Below, piece after piece: positions 34,983-43,441 of a stretch of DNA of 45,408 nucleotides. The translations under genes were made by a program, and so were the position numbers. The notes below the pieces were generated by a model, which made no database searches, was not told where the DNA came from, and was given only the letters and a program-made list of their open reading frames with translations. Origin of the DNA: Methyloligella sp. (lineage in GTDB: Bacteria > Pseudomonadota > Alphaproteobacteria > Rhizobiales > HXMU1428-3); assembly GCA_021604645.1 (NCBI GenBank), contig BQJJ01000018.1, positions 1 through 45,408 on the forward strand, in the 5' to 3' direction. Numbering within the stretch: position 1 is the first letter of the stretch; each line of letters begins with the position of its first letter.

Positions 34983-35106
34983 GAATGAGTGACGCCACTT
35001 CGGCGGAAGGACATGACGCCAGGGGCGTCCAGCGCAAGCGCCGCCTCTCGGAGGCTCTCGGAGGCCTAAGCGCCATAAGCGCTTAGAGTAGCCGTGAGAG
35101 AAAAAA
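34983..35106 (+). repeat. Structured dispersed element, copy C
   Basis: P2 GACGCC/GGCGTC (35015-35029), P3 GCGC/GCGC (35032-35041), P4 GGC/GCC (35063-35065 with 35091-35093) enclosing a perfect P5 CTAAGCGC/GCGCTTAG (35066-35086); AGTA and GTGAGAG follow, then an A-run. P1 is damaged on its 3' side. An internal CTCTCGGAGG unit is duplicated (about 35045-35064). It sits between cydB and the small subunit gene. Confidence 0.82.
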
Positions 35107-35123
35107 TGGAGCACGAACGCGAC

Positions 35124-35150
35124 GGTTGCTAGTAGGCAACCTGAAGGAGC
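35124..35150 (+). repeat. Companion hairpin adjoining a ribosome binding site
   Basis: GGTTGC/GCAACC (35124-35129 with 35136-35141), then TGAA running into AAGGAG (35144-35149), the Shine-Dalgarno of the 49-residue protein gene at 35158. The repeat appears to have supplied part of the translation start region. Confidence 0.65.
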
Positions 35151-35157
35151 ACGAAAA

Positions 35158-35307
35158 ATGTCAGATGAAGATGAAAAACCAGTCTTAAATAAAACTCCCA
35201 GATGGGGAAAAAGAACTCTTTGGTTTTTAGCCTTCTGGGTAGGGGGTGTACTCACTTTAGCTGCTATTAGTTATAGTCTTCGAACACTCCTATCAATTCC
35301 ATATTAA
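35158..35307 (+). CDS. Small membrane subunit of bd oxidase (CydX/DUF2474-like)
   Basis: 49 residues: a charged N-terminus (MSDEDEKPVLNKTPRWGKR), one membrane helix (about 21-40, LWFLAFWVGGVLTLAAISYS) and a short tail with Arg42. The tryptophan-rich helix start and the arginine after it match DUF2474/CydX-type small subunits, which stabilise CydAB hemes. It is directly downstream of cydB on the same strand, with AAGGAG 8 nt before the ATG and a terminator right after the stop. Its size makes it easy to miss. Family assignment rests on pattern and position. Confidence 0.78.
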   Translation: MSDEDEKPVLNKTPRWGKRTLWFLAFWVGGVLTLAAISYSLRTLLSIPY

Positions 35308-35308
35308 T

Positions 35309-35342
35309 AAAAAAGCCCTCAACTTTCATTGAGGGCTTTTTT
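35309..35342. terminator. Intrinsic terminator after the bd oxidase operon
   Basis: AAAAAAGCCCTCAA and TTGAGGGCTTTTTT around a 6-nt loop. Works on both strands, serving the oxidase operon and the convergent tolC-like gene, whose stop codon is at 35344. Confidence 0.88.
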
Positions 35343-35343
35343 A

Positions 35344-37485
35344 TTATTGTTTAGATAAACTTTTGCGATGTTTTCGGTATTTCTCGACATCAACCAACTT
35401 AGGTTTAGGACGGCTTGAAGATCCTATAACCTTATCAACTTTATCATTCCACCAAACAGCAAAGCGATTTTGATATGTCGCTGGATATAACTCTTCTTTA
35501 GGTTCATCTCTTAAAGGCTCAGTCCTTTTAGACAAACTTCCTGTCACCAGATCATCATGATCAATTGATTTTCTGACCGGCAATGGAATTTTATGAATAG
35601 CAAAAGCCTGATGACGCCGATGAAAATCAGCAACCTTAACAGGTGCTATCTGTTGAGGATTTTCTTTTTTCTTAACAAGAGGCAAAGGAATCTTCTTTAC
35701 TGTTTCCTTGATAGACCCGGTTATTATTTCATCAGAAGCCAATTGCTTTTTCTTTTTTAGCTTACTGTAAATACCCTTTCGGATCAGCAATTCCTTTTGT
35801 TCATCCGTTGGTAAAACCTTAATAGTTTTTGTTGGCCGAGCCTTAGGAATAATCTTTTTAGGCTGAGCAACTTTCTTTCGTTCCAAAATTTTCTTAGGTT
35901 GACTAAAAGGTTTAGTCTCCAACTTTGGCAACGGTTGCCGGGTGTTCTGTGCAACCCGTGTTTTCAAAACTGGTAGAGATGGAATCTTATTAAACCCTTG
36001 CGCGTAGCGACGTTCAATGGAAGCAGCACCACTATCAATTGATTTAGCAGGAGCTTTATACGCTATTTTTTTAATTGGTTTATTTGCTTTAATAGAAGCC
36101 GTTTGCCACTGACCAGTGCGGCCGTGCCTCGTTTTTTTTGAAGACACAAACTCATTCAACTGCGCAACATTACTCGTAGTTGAATCCAAACGACCAATAG
36201 CTGAGAGCAATAAATGCGCGGCCATATATCTCTCAAATTTAGAATTTGCCGCTTGCACCTTTGCCTGAACCAAACGTTCCTGCGTATCCAAAACATCGAG
36301 AACCGTACGTTGCCCGGCATCAAGTTCCCGTCGCATTCCTCGTGATGCTTCCTTAGCTGCTTTAATACGTACCAAACCTAAACGGTATCTTTTTTGTGCA
36401 GTATGATAGCTCTTCCAAGCAACCGTTGCCATCGCCTTCGCTGTCAAACGTGCATCACGTGCTTCATATTTACGTTGCTGAGAAACATGCCGGCTAACCT
36501 GGCTTGAAGCCAGCGCTTCAGGCTTAAAAAGAGGAACGGTAAAATTCAACTTAACCGTCAAATCACTGTCATCACTTATTTGCTCACCATGATAACGCTC
36601 TTCTTTATAATCAAGGTTCAAATCCACACTTGGTAAAAAGCCACCATAAGAAGCTTTTAAAGAATGGTCAGCAGCTTCACTCCGAAAAATAGCAGCAAGC
36701 AATTGTGGGTTTTGCTGTTCGGCTAACATTATAGCTTCATTTAAACTTTTAGGCAGGCGAGACGGCAACCCTTTTGGCAATGACAAACGCCCAGCTTTCC
36801 GGCCAATTATCCGCTTAAAATCGATTTCATTTGTATTCAAATTATCGATGGCTTGGGTATAAACTGATTGCGCTGCAAAATATTGATCTTCAGCAATAGC
36901 GATGTCTGTTCTGGTTGCTTCCCCGCCATCATAACGTGACTGGGTCGTTTTCAAAATTGTTCCAACGATGTCCTGATTTCTGCGCTGTAAATGAACGATT
37001 TCTCGATCACGAATAATTCCTAAAATCGCACGGACAGTATCAAGCAATAAAATTTGCTTTGATTCGACATAACTATGTCCTTCAGCCTTAGCATTAGACT
37101 TGGCCTCTTTAAGACCGTAATAATTAGTCCCGCCGCGATAAATCGGCAAAGAAGCAGAAACACCATACTCACTACTATCATAGCTATTCCGGCTACCATT
37201 AAGCCGTCCAAAAGCGTTATCACGAGTATGACCAAAATCACCATATGCTTTTACAGACGGAAGGAATTTAGACCAGGCCTTGCGAACTGAGCTTTCAGCT
37301 GCATCCCGGCGTGAACGAGCGGCATCAACTTGTGTACCTTGCTCAACAGCTTCTCCAAGCAAATCATTGAACTGATCGGCAAAACCTAAACTAGTAGGCC
37401 CAAAAACTAAAAACAGAACGCCAAAAAGTCCAAGCGTAATCATGCTCGTAAATAAAACAATTGATCGCCGCAAAACGAGGAACAT
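35344..37485 (-). CDS. TolC-family outer membrane protein with long basic C-terminal extension
   Basis: 713 residues; export channel of the type I secretion system encoded upstream. An N-terminal signal/hydrophobic segment (about 8-36) precedes two outer-membrane-efflux domains (roughly 40-455), with typical coiled-coil patterns (RSRRDAAESSVRKAWSKFLP; GQRTVLDVLDTQERLVQAK). TolC proteins usually end near 430-490. Here about 240 more residues follow, rich in Lys and Pro, with related segments (DEIITGS..., DDLVTGS...; KIPLPLVKK, KIPLPVRK). The extension would face the periplasm. The start is the ATG at 37485, with GGAG 6 nt upstream; a TTG four codons earlier is unlikely. Confidence 0.9.
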   Translation of the reverse strand: MFLVLRRSIVLFTSMITLGLFGVLFLVFGPTSLGFADQFNDLLGEAVEQGTQVDAARSRRDAAESSVRKAWSKFLPSVKAYGDFGHTRDNAFGRLNGSRNSYDSSEYGVSASLPIYRGGTNYYGLKEAKSNAKAEGHSYVESKQILLLDTVRAILGIIRDREIVHLQRRNQDIVGTILKTTQSRYDGGEATRTDIAIAEDQYFAAQSVYTQAIDNLNTNEIDFKRIIGRKAGRLSLPKGLPSRLPKSLNEAIMLAEQQNPQLLAAIFRSEAADHSLKASYGGFLPSVDLNLDYKEERYHGEQISDDSDLTVKLNFTVPLFKPEALASSQVSRHVSQQRKYEARDARLTAKAMATVAWKSYHTAQKRYRLGLVRIKAAKEASRGMRRELDAGQRTVLDVLDTQERLVQAKVQAANSKFERYMAAHLLLSAIGRLDSTTSNVAQLNEFVSSKKTRHGRTGQWQTASIKANKPIKKIAYKAPAKSIDSGAASIERRYAQGFNKIPSLPVLKTRVAQNTRQPLPKLETKPFSQPKKILERKKVAQPKKIIPKARPTKTIKVLPTDEQKELLIRKGIYSKLKKKKQLASDEIITGSIKETVKKIPLPLVKKKENPQQIAPVKVADFHRRHQAFAIHKIPLPVRKSIDHDDLVTGSLSKRTEPLRDEPKEELYPATYQNRFAVWWNDKVDKVIGSSSRPKPKLVDVEKYRKHRKSLSKQ

Positions 37486-37613
37486 CCCTAACTCCAAATA
37501 ATAAAACCCCTCATAAAACGAGGCAAAACTTCGTCTTTACTTTACGAGTGTCATTATTAAATTTGGATTAAGTAAATTATCATTTTGAAACAATTTTTTA
37601 TTAATAAAAAACT

Positions 37614-38924
37614 TTAACGTTCGCCAAAGCTGTTATCAAAAGCTGTAAAGATCGGTTTAAGTAAGTACCTAAGCACTGACCTCTCACCTTTAATCAATTC
37701 GGCCTGAACTATCATCCCTGGTAGAACAGGGTGGTCAATACCTTTGCGGCGGAAAATCAACTTCTCAAGCTGCAAGCGAACTTCATAATATTCTTCTTCC
37801 TTCTCATTCTTAAATGTCGAAGGAGAAACGCTTAAAACTTCACCGTCAATGGTACCAAATTCCTTCGTATCAAATGCAGTAACCGTTATCCGAGCCTGCT
37901 GTCCTTTTCGAACATTTGTGACATCTTCAGGTTTCAATTTAACTTCAGCTAATAATTTATTACCCTCAGGCACCATCTCGGCAACCAAATCACCTGGATT
38001 AATCACTTCACCAACGGACTTAGGATTAAGGCTTTGAATAACACCCGAAATCGGCGCACGAACATCAAGGCGGTTCACACGGTCTTCAGCTTTGCCGATG
38101 GCCGCATCAATTTCAGAAAGGCTGGCAGATGTCTGTGCCAATTCACTTGACCATTTCTGACGAGTTTTAGAAATAGCTTCGGAGAGTTGCAATTCAACCT
38201 CAGATAAGCCATTAACCGCAGAAAGCAATTGACCTTCTAATTGAGCTACCCGAGCTTCTGTATTCGCAACTTTTGCTTTTGCTTCAAGGAAAGAGTTTCT
38301 TGTCGTAAATCCATCTTTTACCAAAGAATTTCGCAATTGATATTGCTCTTTATGAATAGCCAACTGACTATTTAAACTCTTAACCTCAAGTTCAGTGGCC
38401 CGAACTTCAGCCGCCTTTTGATTAACGCGGGCCGTCAAGCTACCAATCGTATGTTCTAAAGTTTTCTTTTCATCTCTATAATGAGATAGGTGATCAGATG
38501 TTAATTTAGGGTGGCTCTTTAAGAATTTACCAAAATTAGGCGTTTCATCATTTAATAAAGCCTGCAAACGAATCTTAACAATATTAAAATTCACATAGCG
38601 CGCAGCCAATTGATCCTGGTCACTAACAGCAGCAGCTGGCGTGAGTGAGAGAATAACATCTCCCTTTTTAACATGGTCACCAGCACGGTGTTTAATTGTT
38701 TTAACAATTCCGCCTTCAAAGTGCTCAACGCGAACAACCGACCCAACCGGAACGATCTTCCCCTCAGTCATTGCAACTTCATATAAAGGAGCAATAGCGG
38801 CACCACCAACAGCAAGACAGAAAAACAGGCACAGAAAACCTGTCATACGAAGAAAGAAGTAATCCCACTCTCCGCCCTGTATATCAATTGGCAATGCCAA
38901 ATTTTTCTGCTGCACATATGTCAT
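37614..38924 (-). CDS. HlyD-family type I secretion membrane fusion protein
   Basis: 436 residues. One N-terminal membrane helix (about 28-50, MTGFLCLFFCLAVGGAAIAPL) anchors it. A barrel-sandwich half (VVRVEHFEGGIVKTIKHRAGDHVKKGDVI) follows, then long coiled coils (about 95-280), the second half (VRAPISGVIQSLNPKSVGEVINPGD) and a beta-barrel end with VLPGMIVQAELIKGERSVLRYLLKP, the RTX secretion signature. It bridges the inner-membrane ABC proteins to the TolC-like channel. It lies between the ABC genes and the tolC-like gene on one strand. Confidence 0.95.
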   Translation of the reverse strand: MTYVQQKNLALPIDIQGGEWDYFFLRMTGFLCLFFCLAVGGAAIAPLYEVAMTEGKIVPVGSVVRVEHFEGGIVKTIKHRAGDHVKKGDVILSLTPAAAVSDQDQLAARYVNFNIVKIRLQALLNDETPNFGKFLKSHPKLTSDHLSHYRDEKKTLEHTIGSLTARVNQKAAEVRATELEVKSLNSQLAIHKEQYQLRNSLVKDGFTTRNSFLEAKAKVANTEARVAQLEGQLLSAVNGLSEVELQLSEAISKTRQKWSSELAQTSASLSEIDAAIGKAEDRVNRLDVRAPISGVIQSLNPKSVGEVINPGDLVAEMVPEGNKLLAEVKLKPEDVTNVRKGQQARITVTAFDTKEFGTIDGEVLSVSPSTFKNEKEEEYYEVRLQLEKLIFRRKGIDHPVLPGMIVQAELIKGERSVLRYLLKPIFTAFDNSFGER

Positions 38925-39029
38925 AAATCAAAACTATTCCGCATAAAAACTAAATCAAACTAATGTGTATAAAAAAACGTTTCAAACATCTTTAATAAAT
39001 AAAATTTTATTTATAATCTAAAAATTAAC

Positions 39030-41255
39030 CTACCCAGCGTTCTGTGCTTTATTCATTGCTTCAATGTAAGCTTCAACAGGGACATCATTCACCAAAGCCC
39101 CGGCATGAAACTGCAAAATACGATCGCAAGCCTTGATATGGCTTGGACGGTTCGTCACCAAAATAACCGTCTTATTTCCCCGAAACTTATCAAGTTGACG
39201 GATAAAATGTTTATCAGCCATATGATCTAAATAAACGCCGGGATTATCCAGTAATAAAAATGGCCCATCAATTAAATAAGATCGAGCTAAAGCCACGGAT
39301 GCCATGCAAGATTCGCTCATACCATTTGTTTCATGTCTTAATGGTTGATCAAGTCCATTTGCTAAAACCGGGTCATCCTTATGAATGCCAGCTTCATTCA
39401 ATGCTGTAAGAATATCATCTTGCTTAGCAACCGGATTTCCTAGCAACATATTTTGCGCAAGTGAACCATAAAACAACGAAATATCTTGAGGCATATACCC
39501 CATAGAAGAGCGAACTTCACCAACATCCAATTGTTGAATATTGATGTTGTCTAAAAAGATTCGCCCAGCCTGCGGTTTATAAAGACCAAGCATCATTTTC
39601 AAAATTGTCGATTTACCACAACCAGTTGCACCAGTGATGGCAATTATTTCACCATGTTTAATTTCAAAATTGACACCCTTAAGCGCCGGCTCAGAACGTG
39701 GACCATAACGGAAACTAACATTTTCAAATTTCACATTACCTTCAAATTTACGAAGTGAATTCGGGCGTCCCTTAAATCGTCTTTCACGTTTAATCGTCAT
39801 TAGTCGGTCAAGTTGCTTCACTGTTTGTTTCAGTTGGCTTATCCGGTTTAACGATAAAAACGCAATTTGAATGGGGGTTAAAATCCGCCAAACAATCATC
39901 ATAATGGCAATCAAGGCGCCTGTATCCATCGTTCCATCAATAACGTAATAAGCACCAAGAGAAATAGTGGCTAACCCAGCCATCATAACCAAAATCTGAG
40001 CTCCAGCTTGAAGAGAAGTTTCAAAAAACCGAGCCAAAAACATACTATGAGCAGAAACTGTCGAAACCCTTGAATGACGTGCCAACCAAAGCTCTTCAGC
40101 CCCGAGCTCACGAATGGCTTGCATTTTGTTAGCCAACTCCATAGACATACGGTTAAACTGAGAACGATCGTGACCAGACTTACGGCCACGTTGACGAATA
40201 ACGGGCAAAGCCAGCATCGAAATCACGCCAAAGATAAACAGCAAAACAAAAGGAATAATAGCCAACCATCCAGAAAGGTACGCAATAACCCCAAAAAAGA
40301 TAAACAGAAAGGGTAAATCAAGAAGTGTGCTAGCCAAATTACCAGTAAGCAAATCACGAATGGATTCAAACTGTCTGAATTGGACAATCTGCTTATTCAC
40401 AGAAGCTGACTCAGTCATTTGTAAAGGGAGTGTTAAAATCTGTTTGAACACATGATTGGTTATTTCAGCATCAATCCGCGCACCGATAAAAGCAATAATT
40501 TTGCCTCTCTCACGCCGGATAAGAACCTCAGCACAAACAGCTAAGAGAATTCCAACAAAGAAATATCCAAGTGTATCAAGCGCTTGACTGCCAATCACCT
40601 TATTATACACATTCATTGTATAAATGGGTGTCGCAATCGTTAAAATATTCGCTATGAAAGTTAAAAACAAAGTTGCCATAATGGGGCGGCGCATTTTCTT
40701 TAAAGCGCCCTTAAACCAGGAACCCGAAGCAACATTTTCAACCCCTAATAAGTTTTCCTCAGCCTGAATAAGGTAAAGGTCTTTTGCTTTTTTGAGTTCT
40801 GACCATTTGTAAACACGGTCACCTTCAGCATCAAAGCCTTTAAAAGTGCCATCATCTAACGCCTCGGTTATAAGCACCGGTCCCGTTTTAAAATCTAAAA
40901 TGCACGGAAAAATGTTTTTGGCATATTTCAAAAAGCGAACATTCTTCCGCTTTGTCTGTTGCCCAATACGCAAGAGAACAGCCTGCAATGCATATATATC
41001 ATCTAAAGATTCTAGATGCGGCAACGCCTCCATCAAATGGCGCTGATCACCACTCCAGGCTAAAATATCAACCAATCGATGCAAGCAAATTTCATAAGGC
41101 GTAAAGTGCGCTTTACCATCTTCAGTCTTCGTTCCATATTGTTGCTGCAATAATAAATACTGCTCATGCACCTTATTAATCGCCAAGTCATCATCACGAA
41201 TAAGAGTGTGATGCAAATGTGAAGGTATTTTGCCATTTATATTTGTCATCGTCAT
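39030..41255 (-). CDS. Type I secretion ABC half-transporter, C39-like domain, degenerate NBD
   Basis: 741 residues. The first ~170 resemble a C39-like domain without the catalytic cysteine, as in LapB/HlyB-type exporters; an ABC transmembrane domain (about 185-470) and a nucleotide-binding domain (about 500-735) follow. In the NBD, Walker A is intact (GATGCGKST) and the Q-loop too (YMPQD). The signature reads NGMSES instead of LSGGQ, Walker B is LLLDNP with Asn in place of the catalytic Glu, and the H-loop His is Asn (VTNRPS). ATP binding looks possible, hydrolysis at this site doubtful. The ATG overlaps the TGA of the preceding ABC gene (ATGA), so the two are translationally coupled and probably form a heterodimer. 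Confidence 0.92.
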   Translation of the reverse strand: MTMTNINGKIPSHLHHTLIRDDDLAINKVHEQYLLLQQQYGTKTEDGKAHFTPYEICLHRLVDILAWSGDQRHLMEALPHLESLDDIYALQAVLLRIGQQTKRKNVRFLKYAKNIFPCILDFKTGPVLITEALDDGTFKGFDAEGDRVYKWSELKKAKDLYLIQAEENLLGVENVASGSWFKGALKKMRRPIMATLFLTFIANILTIATPIYTMNVYNKVIGSQALDTLGYFFVGILLAVCAEVLIRRERGKIIAFIGARIDAEITNHVFKQILTLPLQMTESASVNKQIVQFRQFESIRDLLTGNLASTLLDLPFLFIFFGVIAYLSGWLAIIPFVLLFIFGVISMLALPVIRQRGRKSGHDRSQFNRMSMELANKMQAIRELGAEELWLARHSRVSTVSAHSMFLARFFETSLQAGAQILVMMAGLATISLGAYYVIDGTMDTGALIAIMMIVWRILTPIQIAFLSLNRISQLKQTVKQLDRLMTIKRERRFKGRPNSLRKFEGNVKFENVSFRYGPRSEPALKGVNFEIKHGEIIAITGATGCGKSTILKMMLGLYKPQAGRIFLDNINIQQLDVGEVRSSMGYMPQDISLFYGSLAQNMLLGNPVAKQDDILTALNEAGIHKDDPVLANGLDQPLRHETNGMSESCMASVALARSYLIDGPFLLLDNPGVYLDHMADKHFIRQLDKFRGNKTVILVTNRPSHIKACDRILQFHAGALVNDVPVEAYIEAMNKAQNAG

Positions 41256-43054
41256 GCTCCCTTAGGAAGTGCAGAACTTCCTTGTTGAGCATATTGATGC
41301 CGAGGTGTTCCACCAATCTGCGAAATTGCACCATCTTCAAAACTGTACAAACGATCAGCTAATGGAAAGTAAGAAGGCCTCATGGTCGAAATTATAATTG
41401 TCATATTGTGACGCAGAGCTGAAAGACATTGAACCAGCTTTTTATCCGCCGAATTATCCAAGAACATTTGCGGTTCATCTAAAACCAGAATTTTTGGCAA
41501 CATCGCAATTGCCCGCGTCAATAAAATACGTCTGATAAGACCTTGGGGTAACTTCTCCATTGCCCCATCACCAATCGGTGTATCATAACCTTGAGGTAAG
41601 CAATTAATATCATAGTCAACACCAGTCATCTGTGCTGCCCAACGAACCTCATCAACAGTGGGGCCAGTGCCAAACAAAGTGAAGTTTTCCAAAATCGTTC
41701 CATCAAACACACTGGATTTGGGTCCAACCATAACAATACTGCCTGGATTACCATTGCGGTAATGTTCAACATTAATGTTATTATAAACCACATCACCCGA
41801 ATGAGGCATCCGAAGACCGGTAACCGTCTTTAAAAACAGTGACTTAGCTTCATTATCTGGGCCAGTAATTCCAAAACATTCAAACCCATCAATTGTTAAA
41901 TTAACGGGACCTAAAAGAGGAGTGTTATTTTCTTGATAACTGACATTCATCAACTGAATGGTCGGTGGGCCTTCACGTCCATCCGTAATAAATTCGGTCG
42001 TTCGTTGTTCAAGACGAAATAAATCTGCAGCTTCTTGCAGAGCCAGTTCCAATTTTTGAAATTCAGACCACAAACCAGCAAAGCGCACAACTGGCTGAAT
42101 AATACGCCCGGAAAGCAAAGTACAAGCTGCCAATGTGCCAATCGAAAGGTCACCTATCACGGCAAAAATAGCTCCAACTGAAACGGTCGCAATAATTGTC
42201 ACATTACCCAAAATAGCACTAACAGATTGAGCACTTGTCGACGCCATAATTGTACGATAATTCGTGATAGCCCTGGAATTCTGCAAACGCTCAAAACGGC
42301 GCAACATAAAGGGCTCCATTGCAAACCCCTTAAGAGTGATCACACCGTGCAAACACTCTGCAACAAAATCATACGTACGGTTATCTTGCGCTTCACGGGC
42401 TTCAAACTGTTCACCAAGCTCGCGCCCATATCTCAAAGTAAGTCCGGCAAACACTAACAAAACACTTAAAGGAATGAGCACCAAATATCCGGCTATCAAT
42501 CCCATTGTTGCAATTAAAATGATAACAAAAGGCAAATCAATTATAAGAAGGCTATTTGGCCCACCAAAAAAGTCAGCCAATCGAGATATCGATGTTAATC
42601 GATCAAGTTGGGTTTGAGTTCTATCCTGACCAACAATTTCTAAAGGAGCTGTCAACAATCTCTTAATAGCCAATTGACCAACAGTCATCTGAAACTGAGT
42701 AGCTGCCCAACCAAGTGTATAAGCACGTCCAAGGCGCAGCAAAAACTCAAGTCCAAGAATTCCAACAAAACCTAAAGCTAACAATAATAAAGTATTCAGT
42801 GACTGGTTAGGAATAACCCGGTCATAAACCTGCAAAATAAGAATAGGAAGCCCAATACCAAGGATATTAATAATTATTGAAGAAACCCAAATCGTCGGTG
42901 GCATCTTCAATAACTCAGTCCCAGGAATACCATGAGCTTTTAATCTATTTATATTAATTGGCCACAAACGATCGCGCACACCAGTTTTTACAACCCGAGT
43001 GTCTTGAGCCTGATCAGCTTGAGAACCATCTTTTTTAGTCTGCGAACGCGCCAT
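41252..43054 (-). CDS. Type I secretion ABC half-transporter, degenerate Walker A
   Basis: 600 residues: a charged N-terminus, an ABC transmembrane domain (about 50-340) and an NBD (about 365-590). Its losses complement those of its partner. Walker A is GPDNEAKS, with Ala where Gly precedes Lys; the Q-loop Gln is absent (MVGPKS); the signature is LPQGL and the H-loop position is Met (STMRPS). Walker B with catalytic Glu is intact (LVLDEP). First gene of the secretion operon on the minus strand, divergent from the adhesin gene. No strong Shine-Dalgarno before the ATG. Confidence 0.9.
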   Translation of the reverse strand: MARSQTKKDGSQADQAQDTRVVKTGVRDRLWPININRLKAHGIPGTELLKMPPTIWVSSIIINILGIGLPILILQVYDRVIPNQSLNTLLLLALGFVGILGLEFLLRLGRAYTLGWAATQFQMTVGQLAIKRLLTAPLEIVGQDRTQTQLDRLTSISRLADFFGGPNSLLIIDLPFVIILIATMGLIAGYLVLIPLSVLLVFAGLTLRYGRELGEQFEAREAQDNRTYDFVAECLHGVITLKGFAMEPFMLRRFERLQNSRAITNYRTIMASTSAQSVSAILGNVTIIATVSVGAIFAVIGDLSIGTLAACTLLSGRIIQPVVRFAGLWSEFQKLELALQEAADLFRLEQRTTEFITDGREGPPTIQLMNVSYQENNTPLLGPVNLTIDGFECFGITGPDNEAKSLFLKTVTGLRMPHSGDVVYNNINVEHYRNGNPGSIVMVGPKSSVFDGTILENFTLFGTGPTVDEVRWAAQMTGVDYDINCLPQGYDTPIGDGAMEKLPQGLIRRILLTRAIAMLPKILVLDEPQMFLDNSADKKLVQCLSALRHNMTIIISTMRPSYFPLADRLYSFEDGAISQIGGTPRHQYAQQGSSALPKGA

Positions 43055-43441
43055 TTGAATAACTAAAACTCTAAATCTAAGGCTTTAAAAGCCATACTGT
43101 TATCGGATCCTTGGAAAATCCCGCACTATAAGAATGGCAGCACTTGTTTTAGAAAGTTTTAATTTTTTTAAATTTCAGTAACTTATTCTGGGAAAATAAG
43201 ATTAAAATTGTAAGTAAAATGAGTAAAATCGCCTAAATTTTCAAAATGAGACACAATTAAAGAAACAAGGAAGAAAACATAGCTATATTAATATGTTAGC
43301 ATATTTTTAACCATAAAGTCACTAACCCGTCCTTAAACGGACATAAGTAACCCTCCGGTAACTAAAAAACACGATCATACAACAAAAGTCCGGCTTTCGC
43401 TTAGAAGGCGGGCATACTTAAGTAATGTTTAGGGTTATGTG
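43055..43441. other. Divergent promoter region between the T1SS operon and the adhesin gene
   Basis: 387 bp without a gene. AT-rich on the T1SS side. It contains the CtrA-like site at 43296-43312, a small GTCC/GGAC hairpin near 43329-43342, and AGGG just before the adhesin ATG. It probably controls both transcription units. Confidence 0.5.
43296..43312 (+). promoter_or_regulatory. CtrA-like binding site
   Basis: TTAG-N7-TTAACC, one mismatch from the alphaproteobacterial TTAA-N7-TTAACC consensus, about 130 bp upstream of the adhesin start. In AT-rich DNA such matches occur by chance, so this is only suggestive. Confidence 0.3.
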
